DNA from: Alligator mississippiensis
Lineage: Eukaryota > Chordata > Crocodylia > Alligatoridae
Reading direction: 5' to 3'
NCBI RefSeq assembly: GCF_030867095.1
Contig: NC_081830.1
Span: 38,192,781 to 38,256,780 of the forward strand
Length of the DNA stretch: 64,000 nt
The notes under the pieces are model-generated. The model was not told the origin of the DNA. It searched no databases and worked only from the letters and a program-made list of their open reading frames with translations. Position 1 is the stretch's first letter; each line of letters begins with the position of its first letter. Shown piece by piece: positions 48,691 to 60,200 of the stretch. A program made the translations under genes and the position numbers.

Positions 48691-49865
48691 TGTCTAATAA
48701 AAGATATTAGCAGTAAGGACTGTTGCTAAACCCAGGTCTTATTTGTGTAATACTACAGAGCTAGTCAATGATTTGGCTCCATCTCATGTGCAGCCATAAT
48801 CCTGGGCCCATGTGCACAAAAGATGCTACATTCTCTTTACATGACCAAATACTAGTTTGTTCATTGGAGCCCCAGCACATTCCACGCTGAGGATGACCAG
48901 AGCTCCAGAGTGCAGGAGACTCGGCTACAAGACCCTGCCTCATTTGTTGCAGGAATTGAATGCATGTAGGAATGAGGCATGGACTGCAGGACAGCCTGAT
49001 GGTTTAGCCCACTGCCCTGGAGGACTGGACTTTATCCCTGCCCCTGCCACTGAGTTCCATTATGAGGGAACACTTCTGACCTTACTCCCTCAGGTTTTAG
49101 CTGCATCATACTGTATAACATGCAATTCAACAAGGGTAGGCACACTCATGCTAGCATGAAACTAGCTATATCTCGGGGTAACACTGAGGAAGAGATGGCA
49201 GCAATGCCAGCCTCAGCCCCTGATGGAAGCACCCAGGATCTGTGGTGGGGTTGTGCAGCCTGCACTGTACACCATACTTCTGCATCCTTGGGCTTTTAAT
49301 ATCCACAAAAGCTGGAATACATTGATCCTTGCTGCAATCCCTCTGGTGACTGCCTTGGTGCCCCTATTCCCAGCTGGAAACGAAAAGGACACCCTTTTTC
49401 CAGAAGCAATATGAACCCAAGTTGGTGGTACTTGGGGAGTTCTCATATGTATAGTACTCAGATTAGCCACGCTATAACCACACCATGTGCCAGGCCTACA
49501 ACCAAGACATAGGCAAGGAGCAGGAGCAAAGCCAGGACCCAGGAAACAAGAAACCACTATCAGGGCCTAGAGAATTAGTGGTTTACCAGACCCCAGGTAG
49601 CCAAAGTCAAAGCCAAGTATCCATCTACTTGCTGGGGTATCAAGCCAAGGGACCTGATAGTCACAGTCAGGACAGCCATTGCTCAATGCTGGGAGAACAA
49701 ACACAACAACTCCTAACCACAACAATGCTAGCATAAGATCCTGCAAGAAGTGGGAGGTTTTATAGCCCTGCCATCAAGGGCTTATGGATCTCATTGGTTC
49801 CCCCTAGTCACTTGGTCTCCCATCATGGCCCTCACAGGAGGGCCCAGGCAGACTAAGGCCAGGTG
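48691..49865. other. Non-coding; weak MIR-like segment at 48990-49065
   Basis: CCTGATGGTTTAGCCCACTG-CCCTGGAGGAC and CCCTGCCCCTGCCACTGAGT resemble the tRNA head of a sense MIR (GGTTAGAGCAC..., ...CTCTGCCACT). Weak and partial. Nothing else recognised. Confidence 0.35.
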
Positions 49866-49931
49866 CTTAGTGTGGCACTGTAGTCTAAGATTCTACCTAT
49901 AGGCATGTAAGATCCAAGTTCAAATCCCAGA
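49866..49931 (+). mobile_element. tRNA-derived SINE head
   Basis: GTGGCACTGTAGTCTAAGA at the left and AAGTTCAAATCCCAG (B-box) at 49917 have tRNA-like spacing; similar to 25589-25665 and 32082-32149. Arms do not form a good cloverleaf, so not a tRNA gene. Confidence 0.45.
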
Positions 49932-51880
49932 AGTCCTGATACTCTGATATGAAGTGCCTGAGCTCATGGGGCAACCTCATTCTAGGGATGAGAGTGCTTG
50001 ATTTAAGACATACCTTAGGTCAGCAGGCACACAATCCCCTAGCTGCATTTCTAGGGAAGACTCAACCATTTGGAAATGTAATTAAGGTAGGTGCACACAC
50101 ATATGCACTTTGTCACATTAAAAAGACACTTGAACATTTTGTTGAGAAACATTTGCCCTACCACACTTCAGAGTGGGCACTTGGAAGTTTTTTCCAGGGG
50201 ATGAGCATTGCTTTTGCCATCCTTGTGATAAGCCTACATAAATTTGACCAAGATTGCCTAGACAGTCTTAGCCTTCCAATGCTGCCAAAAGGGGCAAGAC
50301 AACTAAGAGCGGAGGAGGGTAAAACATAAATATATAAAGAGCATCACATAACTAGTAGCCAGTGAGGAAGTGAAGATATCTCAGTCAGGGAACCATAGGG
50401 AGACTGGAGTTAACTGAGCCAAAGAGTTGTTCAAACCAACAAGATCAAAGGAGGGGGGTACAAAAGGATACCTTCCCATAAAAGCAGCTCTTTTTCCTCC
50501 TCCCATCCAAAGCACTCGATACACATTAAAGGAGGCTCAGGTGGCTCCAGAGACCATTCCTCACCAGCCTTGCAATTCTGGTTCTCAAACTAGAAGGGAG
50601 TCATGAGCTTTATGGAGAGCATCCTAACCCAAAATTCTCTGCAACAACAGGCATCTCCCCCCTTTCTCTCTAGGAGACTGACAGTTTGTCTAGCTAGTTC
50701 TCTCTCTTCCCTATCATGCCTCATAATGGGGTAAAGCCCTCCTAGGACTACCTGTTGCCTCAGGCCTTGGTGATACAACACTTCTGTTAATGTTGTGAGC
50801 TTGAAGAACAAGAGAGAAAGACTGCTGTAGAGATCTGTGATGTATGCATCAGATGGCTGAAACCCATGGTCCGCAGGAAGCATGCTGCAGAGTTTGCAGG
50901 TGAATGGGAGGATGCCAAGGCCAAGTTGTGCATATGTGGGCATTTATAGGGAATGCTAGGAATAGGCAGTGCCAGGAGGACCTATTTGGGCATGTTGTTG
51001 TGGTACATCCACATCTCTGAGTGCTGGGTACCTTTTGGTAAGCAAGTCAAGGAAGTCATGGTCCTAAAGAAACTTCTTTCTGTAGCCTAACAATATGTTA
51101 TTGTATGCTCACTGGACTAAATCTAGTAAGGGCTTTCCACCAAAATATCTTGCTACAGTTAATATGCAAGACAATGGTCTAGTAAGGCTGTGGGCCATGA
51201 ACAAATTATCCCAAGGTAAATAAGGGTGAATATCTACAATATCTCCAGCAACTGCCATTTTGCAAACTGTTACAGCATAGTTGCTTCTCTTCCATTTGAT
51301 GATTCATTTGTGTGCCCTTACCTTCACATGATGCAAGTTAGAGCATCTCCAATGTTTGAAACCAGAAGAGCAGAGGATCTGGCTCCAAATGTCATACAAA
51401 ACATCTTCCTTCATTTACAGTCTCCAGAAAGAAACCACAACAGAGAATACCAGTAGGGATACTTGTTTATAACTCATTCCTTCTTTCTCCTAACAAAAAC
51501 ATCCCTGAATCTCTTAATCAGTGAGAATCTAACTTCTCCTGTAGGATCAGGGAATTTTACAACCCTAAGGGTGCACACCAAAGGAACAAGTTTATGGAAA
51601 CAAATTTATAGATGTCTCTTGGTTATAGATTACCCAAGACATTAGGGAGGGTGTTTAGGATTTCCACTCCTACCACTAATCCTTGGCTGTAGCTGTCCCT
51701 GAGGGTTAGAAAGGTAAATTTAGGTGTTGTGTGGTTAGTGACTGTGGATTTTAAGATATACTGTGTGACTTAAGGCAAGTGGACTTTAAAGTGTTGAAAC
51801 AGAGGTGGTATCTGAATAGAAGGTTGTAAGAAGTATAGGAATTTATTAATTAACATCTAGAGAAACAGGTTAAGCAGTTG
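49932..51880. other. Non-coding, nothing recognised
   Basis: Moderately A/T-rich DNA. Short frames on both strands have no motif. The right part (from about 51640) may already belong to the LTR-like unit that ends at 52324, but I cannot fix its left edge. Confidence 0.4.
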
Positions 51881-51899
51881 AAAAATCCTTACTGTCAGC

Positions 51900-52324
51900 T
51901 GTCTATTGAAGCTTTGCAGATGGCTGTTCTGCAAAAGACAAAAACAAAGACTTGAGGGTCCCTGTCCCCATTCCCTGGGAAAGGCTGCCAAGGCCACCAT
52001 GGACAGAGGGCATACCAGCAGCCCATCTCATATACCATACGGGGGGGCGGCTATGGGCCTCAGAATCCCACCTCCAGACTGATGACACCTAAGAGAGAGC
52101 TTCAGAAGTAAAGGTTGCATCCTGGCCAGATGTACCTTGACTCTGATGACAGCCCTAGGATTGGTAGATATAGAATTGTTCGATTGTTTGTATTGTTGCT
52201 TTTTGTTATCGCTCTGTATAAATAAACTCGCCTGTTATCAACTGGCAGGTGCTGTGGTGGGTCTGAGGGTTGTACTAGCCCAGAACAAAGGTATAGGGGC
52301 TGGTTCCTAAAATTCAGTCCAACA
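51900..52324 (+). mobile_element. LTR-like segment ending in CA, followed by primer-site-like bases
   Basis: The segment has TATAAATAAA at 52217-52226 (a TATA box or polyadenylation signal), then about 100 bases of U5-like sequence ending CCAACA at 52324. It is followed by AT-TGGCCACTTTGCCAGGAC. Known: retroviral LTRs end in CA and are followed within 0-3 bases by a tRNA primer-binding site beginning TGG. The left end is not identified. The downstream 52345-53030 stretch could be the untranslated leader but shows no gag motif. Confidence 0.4.
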
Positions 52325-52344
52325 ATTGGCCACTTTGCCAGGAC

Positions 52345-53032
52345 ACAAGGGCAATAACCTGACTGATCAAGGAAATTGTTAGTAGAGTGACCCTTTCTAG
52401 ATGGGTTAGCTAAGACTTGTAGTAAGGTAGAGCTGTATGGTAATTGTGATTAGGGTTGTAAGTTTTGTGCAGGAGAGGCTGTTTGTTACTGCTGACTGGG
52501 AGACTTTGTTTGCCTAGGTCAGGCAGAGTAGTGGACATGGTTACGTGCTGTGGTCCACTTGGGATTAAGTAATCACCTCCTGTTGTGTTTTCACTAGGAA
52601 GCTAGAGAGCAGAGAAAATAATCTCTCTGCTGGAAAGGCTATGTTAATGAACAGGGACAGGGGCTTTTGAATCCAGGGTCCTTGGAAAGGGTTACAGTCT
52701 TTTGTGGCTGGTTACACAAGCAGTTTTGTGTGTTTTCTGTGGAGTCTGTAAGGTGTAGCTTGCAAGTGCAGGTTATGGCAAGACAGAGTGTTTTCCAGGT
52801 GGTGCAGCTTCAGAGAGATCAGAGACAGCTGAGAGGCATGTTACAGATACTTTGGGATCCTGTATGCCCCAGAGAATAGAGGCAGCAGAAGGCACAGAAA
52901 GAGACAGGATATGTTACTGGACATCTGCTCAGGCAGTGGCAGAGAATTTCTGATTGGAAAGTGAGGGAGAAACTTGGTTCTCCCCTCCACCTCCCCAGGA
53001 ACAGTGAAGAGCCTAGAAGAGATTGTTATAGG
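52345..53032. other. Possible retroviral leader region, no gene seen
   Basis: Purine-rich, G-rich non-coding DNA following the LTR-like segment. One 70-codon frame (52667-52879) has no recognisable gag motif. Assigned only by position. Confidence 0.3.
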
Positions 53033-53293
53033 CAGTGGTGATGCGTAGGGGGTGCATGCAGTTGCATGTGAACCCCTTGAGCATAACAGTGCACCCCCTA
53101 TGAAAAGGCACCGCCAATACTGTCAGTGATGCCTGCAGGCAGTCGCTGCTCCCCCCCGCTGCCAACACCGCCATCGGCATCTGCGGGAGCTCCCCTGCTT
53201 AGTGTTGCGGTACTCTCGCTGCCACTGCGGTGCTCTGGCCGCTGCCAGTACTGCCATGCCCTCCCAGCTGCCGAGGGCACGTGTTGTTCATGG
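53033..53293 (+). repeat. GC-rich interspersed repeat, copy 1
   Basis: Shares with 54578-54918: CAGTGGTGA start, TAGGGGGTGCA, GTGCACCCCCTA-GAAAAGGCA, CTGTCGGTG-type, CAACACCGCC-TCGGC, and a TTCATGG end. The early part is palindromic (GGGGGTGCA ... TGCACCCCC). CpG-rich compared with the surroundings. The family is unknown to me; two copies 1.5 kb apart in the same orientation. Confidence 0.65.
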
Positions 53294-53430
53294 CCTTGAA
53301 TGTCCTTGTGTGACCTTGGGCAAGACGCTTGAAGTCTCTGTGTCACTGTTCACCCTCTGTAGAGTGGAAACAAGGACACAGCCCTACCCCACAGGGTAAA
53401 TAGGTTAAGAAGTGTACAGCACTTGGGGAC
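53294..53430 (+). mobile_element. MIR SINE, sense, core and 3' part
   Basis: TGTGACCTTGGGCAAGACGC, then GTCTCTGTGTCACTG-TTCACC, CTGTAGAGTGGAAACAAGGA and CCCTACCCCACAGGG, then GTACAGCACTTGGGG. This is the MIR core and downstream part in correct order. It directly abuts the GC-rich repeat, so the latter probably inserted into or next to the MIR. Confidence 0.78.
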
Positions 53431-53842
53431 TGTGGGCAAGAGACCAACTCTCTAATGTTTGGCTTGTGCAGTTTGGGACCTGGTCCCAGATACTCCAAAG
53501 ATATCTGGAACCAGTGGTCATCTACCCTATTTCTGGTACTGGTTAAGACAACCACCATAGAGCAGCAGGGTAAGACATCATGGTGCTGCTCCAGTTTAGG
53601 TGCTTTGTCTCTGCAGGCACATCAGGATGTTTTCTGGAGCTGCTGGAGGTTGGGAAGCTTGGCCAACCAGGAGCTGAGTCTTGTAACTATGCCATCCTTG
53701 ACACTTCTTCTGAACCTCAGCTCCAGGAGCTGGTTTGTGCCAGTGGCCATCATGGTTCCAGTGCACTTGCTTTTCCCACCAGGAAGTAGACCAAGACTTA
53801 TCAACTACCTTGTCCTCAAGGCTGATTGTTCAGTTTTAGGAA

Positions 53843-53950
53843 TAGGTCAGACAAAGACTTGTCTGGAATGGTTTGGATGTAGGGAATCATCCTGTCTCTG
53901 CAGTGGGCTGGACTAGATGACCTCCGGAAATCCCTTCCATCCTCCTTTTT
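53843..53950 (+). mobile_element. CR1 3' tail fragment
   Basis: GACAAAGACTTGTCTGGAAT-GGTTTGG, then GGGCTGGACTAGATGACCTC and ATCCCTTCCATCCTCC form a diverged CR1 3'UTR end in sense orientation. Only about 110 bases; deeply 5' truncated. Confidence 0.78.
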
Positions 53951-54577
53951 GAAGCTGCCGTGAGGCATGGGGCAGCTGTAGGGTGGCAGCCATGTGCAGG
54001 TTGCAAGCATGGGGACAGGCTTTGTGGGTTTCCCATTGTGGCCACTGCTTACATATCGCTACAAAGTTGCTAAGCAAGCCATAAGTTAAAGGGACTTTCC
54101 AGCTGGTGCATGGCTTGCTAGGTTGCATAGAAGGACCTGCCTTGGGCTTGATTCTTCTGGCAGATTTGAACCCCTGCAACTGCTCTGACCCCACTGGGCT
54201 TGCTCCTGGTGTATCCCGCTGCAGTGCCAGGAAAAGGAGTGCCAGTCAAAGGAGTGGGCCCCAGTGTCTTGTGATGCTTCTCTGTGGCCACTGGGTGTAG
54301 CTGAAAAGGTAGCTGAAATGGAACTTGGCTAGACAGTCTTTGCCAAGATGGTGCCTGCATGCTTTACCCCTGCTTCCCCCCTCCCCACACACACCTTCTG
54401 GGGCAGGCTAAAAAGAGCCCTTCCTGTGGAACAAGGCGAGGCTGCTCGTCCATATTCTTGCTGTTGCGTTTGCTACACGGTTGCAGCCCATCTTTCCTTA
54501 GAGCTGGAACTTTTCCCACAGCATCCATGATGAGGTAGTTCCTTTGGGTGCATTTGGCATCTACACTGGCATAGGGG
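53951..54577. other. Non-coding, nothing recognised
   Basis: GC-moderate DNA between the CR1 tail and the second GC-rich repeat. No gene or named repeat seen. Confidence 0.4.
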
Positions 54578-54918
54578 CAGTGGTGACACATAGGGGGTGC
54601 ACATGGGTACATGTGCACCCCCTGAGCATGGCGGTGCACCCCCTACGAAAAGGCACTGCTAACACTGTCGGTGGCACCTGCGGGTGGTTGCCGCTCACCT
54701 CCCACCACCTCCAACACCGCCGGCGACATCTGTGGGTAGTCGACGACCCATGGTCAGCACTCACCACCCCTTCTACCTCCCCTGCTGCCTACAGCACTGG
54801 CGGCACTTGCAGGAACTCCCCCACTTACCACCACGGCACGCCCGCCACCTCTGCGGCACTCCCACCACCACCAGCACCACTGTGCCCCCCAGCCGCCAGG
54901 GACACGCATCATTCATGG
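54578..54918 (+). repeat. GC-rich interspersed repeat, copy 2
   Basis: Longer copy (341 bases) of the repeat at 53033-53293, with an extended central part rich in CCACCACC and CACCACGGCAC. Flanked by CATAGGGG on the left and TTATAGGA on the right, which might be a decayed target duplication. Open frames on both strands are due to the skewed composition. Confidence 0.65.
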
Positions 54919-56190
54919 TTATAGGAGTGTAACGTCTTGTTTTGGGAAACATCAGGGTACAGCTATGTAAATAGAGATCCGTGCCCAGAGTTACTCTGGG
55001 CAAAGGAAAAGTGAGCTCATCAGAGGCATAGTTTGGGGGGTTCCTTTTGGAGGTAGGAAGAGCTTTTCTGAGGGGACTGTGTGTAGTGTGTAATCTGTCA
55101 CACACAATCTTTCAGGAGGAGCTCTCTTGGTTCTAGAATGAAGCTTGCTGGATTGTGAAGCCTATAGACCAGAAAGGATATGGCTAAGATCTGGTAAAGG
55201 AGGGGAGACTCGTGGAGAAAAGCAAGAGTTAATAAACTTAGCACATCAGTATTTGTATAAAGAAGTAAAGGAAATTCTTTATTGATTAAAACAAAATACA
55301 GAATGAACGAGTATGTAAAATGATGTGAAACCCTGGATACCTAATCATGTCCAATGTGCAAAAGAAGAGATCTGACCTTCTGAGTCCCAATCACTGTTTC
55401 ATCAAAGGAGGGGAGACCCATGAAGTTGGTGATGGATATGGATCAGTTTAATGATGTGGGAGAAACCACTACACAAACATATATAAATGGTTGGCACAAT
55501 TAAAAAGAGAACAAGGTAATCCTTCAAATACAAATGAACAAAGTCATTCAACAAATGCAGGGGAAAATACAGAAATAAAAGATTGGCAACACATTTTTAT
55601 GATCAAGTTATATATTTATAACTGGGGAAAAAAATACTTTGGATTCCAAGTGAATTGGACTGGTGTTTATCATTAACTGTCTTAGTCTGTGGTATATGAA
55701 ATACAATTGGGAAGATGAATCAAAATGGGTACATGTATTTCAGTTCAAGTTATTCAGTGTTGTATAAAATTATATGTATTAAATTTATTTGAAAGCCACA
55801 GGATGCCAAATGACACTGATGGACTACAAGACCAGTGGCTGTTAAATACTGATGAAGGAGAACCAGTGTTAATTTGTATTTGTTGTTGTGTTCTTCTATT
55901 TTTTTAAATGTATTTGTGTGTCATGAATCAAACGTGACCGATTATTTAACATACATATATAGAGGCTGCACATGATGCTAGAAACTGCATGGCACGAACC
56001 CTGGATATTTTGACTTAGCTTTGCTTATTGCTTTTTGCTTTGTTAAGATTTATTAGCATATTGTTATGTTTTTGTTACTTTTCTTTTGAGCATTTTGAAT
56101 TGCACAAGCATCTTAAAAGAAATCATCCCCGGAGATGGAATAATTTAATTGATTTCCATTTCTCTTTAGGAATCAATTGGACTACCTTAA
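54919..56190. other. A/T-rich region, possibly decayed retroviral interior
   Basis: From about 55250 the DNA becomes strongly A/T-rich and runs into the envelope remnant at 56274. Frames at 55491-55676 and 55725-55907 have no recognised motif. If the envelope call is right, this could be the rest of env or pol, but I cannot show it. Confidence 0.35.
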
Positions 56191-56273
56191 CTTATTGGTA
56201 ACAAAAGAATTCACAAATTAGCTATCTTACTACTACAACATGAGAACAAAATCAACTGTGTACTATAACTATT

Positions 56274-56468
56274 TTGCACCAAGGTTCAGAAATTCTGAGA
56301 GTATCTGAACAAGCTAGACAAATGATGATACACCATTGGTATGATATTTTCAAGGGATGGTCATCATCATGGATGATGGTCCTAAATGCTATGTTACAGT
56401 CTATTATCATCTTTTCTATATTAGCTGGAATAATGTTGACTGTAATGTGTTGTATGTGTGTTGGATGA
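56274..56468 (+). pseudogene. Retroviral envelope transmembrane-subunit remnant (C-terminus)
   Basis: A 64-codon frame ends with a WYDIFKGWSSSW stretch, then a hydrophobic segment of about 25 residues with Ile/Leu/Met, a Cys-Cys-Met-Cys cluster and a stop. Known: retroviral TM subunits end with a membrane-spanning segment and a short, often Cys-containing tail. The layout (env end, short gap, then LTR-like sequence) fits a provirus 3' end. The upstream part is broken by stops. Old, non-functional copy; no intact envelope. Confidence 0.5.
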
Positions 56469-56559
56469 AACATATACATATTTTAAATTCAAATCACATG
56501 CTTTAATTGCTTTACAATATATAGCCTTGTAAAAACTATACAGTGATCCATTCAAAACA

Positions 56560-57187
56560 AAATGTTTTGAAGGATCAAGGAAGGGAATATTATACAAATA
56601 GACTTTTGCCAGTTGCTTTTAATCTTATGTATTTTCTTGAGTTTTGCATTGCCTTAAGAAACTCCATTTTGTATTGCTCTGTAACTTGACATAAGCATTT
56701 GACCTTTGTATGCTGTATGTGTGAGAGAATGGCTGAGAGTGTGTCTGTGAAAAAGGAAAACCTCAGCTGGCAACTGGATGACGAATGTAGACAGATAAAA
56801 GACCAAAACAAGAAGAATCTGCCCCAGAACAGTGAGAGAACAACGGCAATAGACCTTCAAGGAATAACATAGCAAAGCCCAGAGGACTGGGTGAATTGAC
56901 AAAGCTATAAAAGATGAAGTGAGACATATCAATTTTAGGTCTTGTTCTGCATGTCATTCTGAAGCATGGGTTCGTCTGATGAGATGGAGCCTGGCTGCTA
57001 CTCGTGATCAACTTGGCTGGCCACTAAGTTGATCCAAGTACTGATAAGACTGGTAATGTATACCAGTGCTGAATAGAAATTGGGGTATGAAATGAATGTG
57101 GGGTGTGTGTGTGTATTAAGCGCTTAATCAATAAACATGGCATCTTTCCTTATCAACCCTCATAAGGTCTCACTCATGATTTAAGCA
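56560..57187 (+). mobile_element. LTR-like segment with TATA box and polyadenylation signal
   Basis: Follows the envelope remnant after about 90 bases that include a purine-rich AGGATCAAGGAAGGGAA (56570-56586). Contains CTATAAAAGA (TATA at 56906), AATAAA at 57130-57135, a GT run at 57098-57112, and ends TTTAAGCA at 57187. AT-TGGCAATTTGTGTAACCGGGA follows, which resembles a primer-binding site. The start is uncertain because no TG directly follows the purine tract; TG at 56563 is one option. It does not obviously match the LTR-like segment at 52 kb. Confidence 0.5.
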
Positions 57188-57209
57188 ATTGGCAATTTGT
57201 GTAACCGGG

Positions 57210-60200
57210 AAACCTCAGTACTGATGCACAAATGGTTAAAATTCTAATAAATATTCTTATAATGTCAGCTCTTTATAAGTTTTCCTGTGCCATTAGTGAA
57301 TCTGAGAGATAACTATAATTATTTTATACCCTCAATATAGCTCATGCTTATGAGATGTTCAGACTTAACTAAACAAATTCAGAGAGCTGTCTGGTTTTTT
57401 GCACCCGAAGACAAGCCTCAAGTGTTAAAGACAATTATGCCATTGTCATAAAATATCAACTGTGGGCTTAATCAGACTCTGCAAGGCAGTTTTAAAAGGA
57501 ATCTTTTGATATCATTTTCTCTTCTGCTTGTATACATTTTCCAGATCACAGCATCGATTTTTGGGATCTGTGCTTTTTATAAAATATTTAAGAGAGGTCT
57601 TTAGTTGCCAGTTATAACTACGCTGCAAATAGCAGGTCATAAATCCAATGGCCATTTTCATTCAAATATAACCAATACCAACAGTTCTCCAAGAATAAGG
57701 TGCAATTCTTTCAAAAATGCATGCACTCTAGAAAGTCGGTCCAGTACAAAGATAGTTTACCTCAACTTAGGCAAGAGTCCTGATTTTAAAAGCTCTTGTG
57801 TTTAGAAGCAGGGATGTATTAGATTTACCAAACTCTAAGCTTTATGTTACCTACTCCCTTTGTAGACAGAAGATACTAATGTAAAAAAGTTGAATAATAA
57901 AAGTTACTTTCATTAAGAATAGTAATTTCTTCTTTAAGCCTTCATACTAAGTCACATGTTACTACTATCTATCTTTCATTCTCTTTCAAAGCTCTATTTC
58001 CCTTAATTGCTTGAGAATGGCATTTGCTTCTTTTGGAGACATATTTTTTCAAATATTGAAATGCAAGGTTTTGAGTAAAATAGCATCCTAATGCCATTCT
58101 CATGTAAGTGGGATGAAGTTTTGTGTACCAACATGAAATTCAAGAATCTTGCTAGACCAAATAGCAATACAAAAAGCCATTTGAGTATACAATATTAATA
58201 CAAGAATTTAATTATTTATCTGGCAATGCTTCAGCCACTTCCTTAAAAAACATGGACGGACTGTTAAGAGACAATGCCTTTTCACATGGCAATTTAAATT
58301 TTAAGGGACTCTGAGAAATTGATTGAAATTTCTCTATTATTCCAACTATTCTGAGGTTGGAAGACTTGTTATCTCACAAGTGAGGATGTCTGGACTTATT
58401 TCAAGCAACTTTCATAACTATTAAACCATGAGAAACTAAAAATGCATCACAAACAGGCTGTATAAATACAGCTAAATCCCTAAAGATGATCTGAGAACTT
58501 CCTGCCAGGAATGCATACGTAATAGTAATACCAAGGTGAACACACATTAAAACCTTACTGCAAACCTAGGAGAAAATTCATAAGCTAAACTTGCTAGAAG
58601 GCACCAAGCGAATGAAAGGTTGATGACAACTGCTAACTTCAAAATCAGCCAAGCCAGAATAAGGTCTCCCCCGCTTCTCCGTTAAGCTATGGAAACAGAA
58701 GGTTAAAATCAACAAAACTGCACACACCACAGTCCAAACTAAGTAACGGGCACAGTATTCCTACCCTCCACGTTACAGACTTTCAGCTCTGCTCAGTCTC
58801 TCTCTGCTGGGCAGCCAAGAACAGAATGGACACAGAGCAGCATCAAGCAGCAACTTTCCAATTCACATGGCAACTCCCAATGAGATGGTAAAATGAAGCT
58901 TTAAAGCACTGCCAAGCAATTAGGTTTAGAAGTTTTATTTTAGTGGGATATTGAAAAACTATAGTCATTTAAGATACAAACAATTCCCCTTGTTAGACAC
59001 CAATGTACTCAGAGCTGCTGCACGTGCATAGGAGACACAGAGCTAATGTAGGTAAGCAGAGGAAAAGAAGGGATTAAAATTCTTAACGATCACCCCCTTT
59101 GAATAGCTTCCTTTTAGTTCCTTAGAACCTTAGTTCCTGAGAAACTTAGTTTGCCCACTTACAAATTGTCTGGCTGCCCATGAACGAAGTATCCTAAAGA
59201 GCTGCAACCCATGATTGCAAGCAAACTTACCTGAAGTAATGTATGACTTCAGCTGATGTAGATGTGCCCAGCCTAGCCACAGCCAGATAACTCAGATATG
59301 GAGAGCAATGGGCCACAGCAACAGGAGGCTGAAAAACCCATCAGGTACTCTCAGAAAAAACTTGGACAAGAGCCTAGGCAGAGCTCTGTACTGCTGTAGG
59401 CTAAATTATTATCAGTACTTGAGCTGTTTAGTTAAGAAGCACACACATATGTATGTCCTCATCAGCTGCTCTTGCTCTGCTGGGCTGCAGTGTAGGCAAT
59501 GGATACAGCAATATCCAAGCCAGATCTACCTATTGTCTAGCTGCCTAGTGTTGAGCTCCATATAAGCTAGTTTACTTGTAAGAGGCTAGCTTGGGTATCA
59601 AAAAAGGACACTCTTGAAGCCTTAGTTATCCCTGATAGACTGGAATAGATCTCCCTTCTAATTTGGGGACCAAGGTGCTTTGAGTTCTCCAAAGGTGGAC
59701 CACCCCTCACAGCAGGTTCTCTATGGAAAGACTGAACAGAGCAGCATGCAAAGAAGATAAACTGGAACAGCCAGTGTGTGTTTATTTTTCCCCCCTTCCT
59801 TTAATAAATAGTTTGTAGCTCTGCTTATCTTTGAATATGGTGTCCCACGAGCAGCAAACAATCCTAGATGGTTATATTCTTGAACTGGCATTAAGCAATA
59901 AGATGGGGCCCTGACTATTTCTTGTTTTCCTAGAAGGGAAGCTAAAGCTAAGATGTCTTGATGCTCAGTCCTCTCTCTGCCCCAAGCATCTCCATCCTTG
60001 CTGCTGTAGCAAGAAGGATCACCACTTCCCAGGACTCCACATCTTGTACACAAGTGACACAAGTGTCTTAAGCATGCAACACCCATTAAAAAGGTTCATT
60101 TTAAGGCAACTTTAAAGCAGCTAGAAATTACATCAATGCACAATTTGCTGAAAAGGGCAGCTCAAGTGACAACATAGGGTTTGATCTTGAAGCCCTCCGT

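Noticed and set aside
53150..53280. CpG island
   Set aside because: CpG density is confined to a repeat that also occurs at 54.6 kb; no exon or promoter evidence nearby.
54544..55105. 126- and 110-codon frames over the GC-rich repeat
   Set aside because: Caused by CCACC-type repeats; low-complexity His/Pro/Thr-rich translation without a domain.
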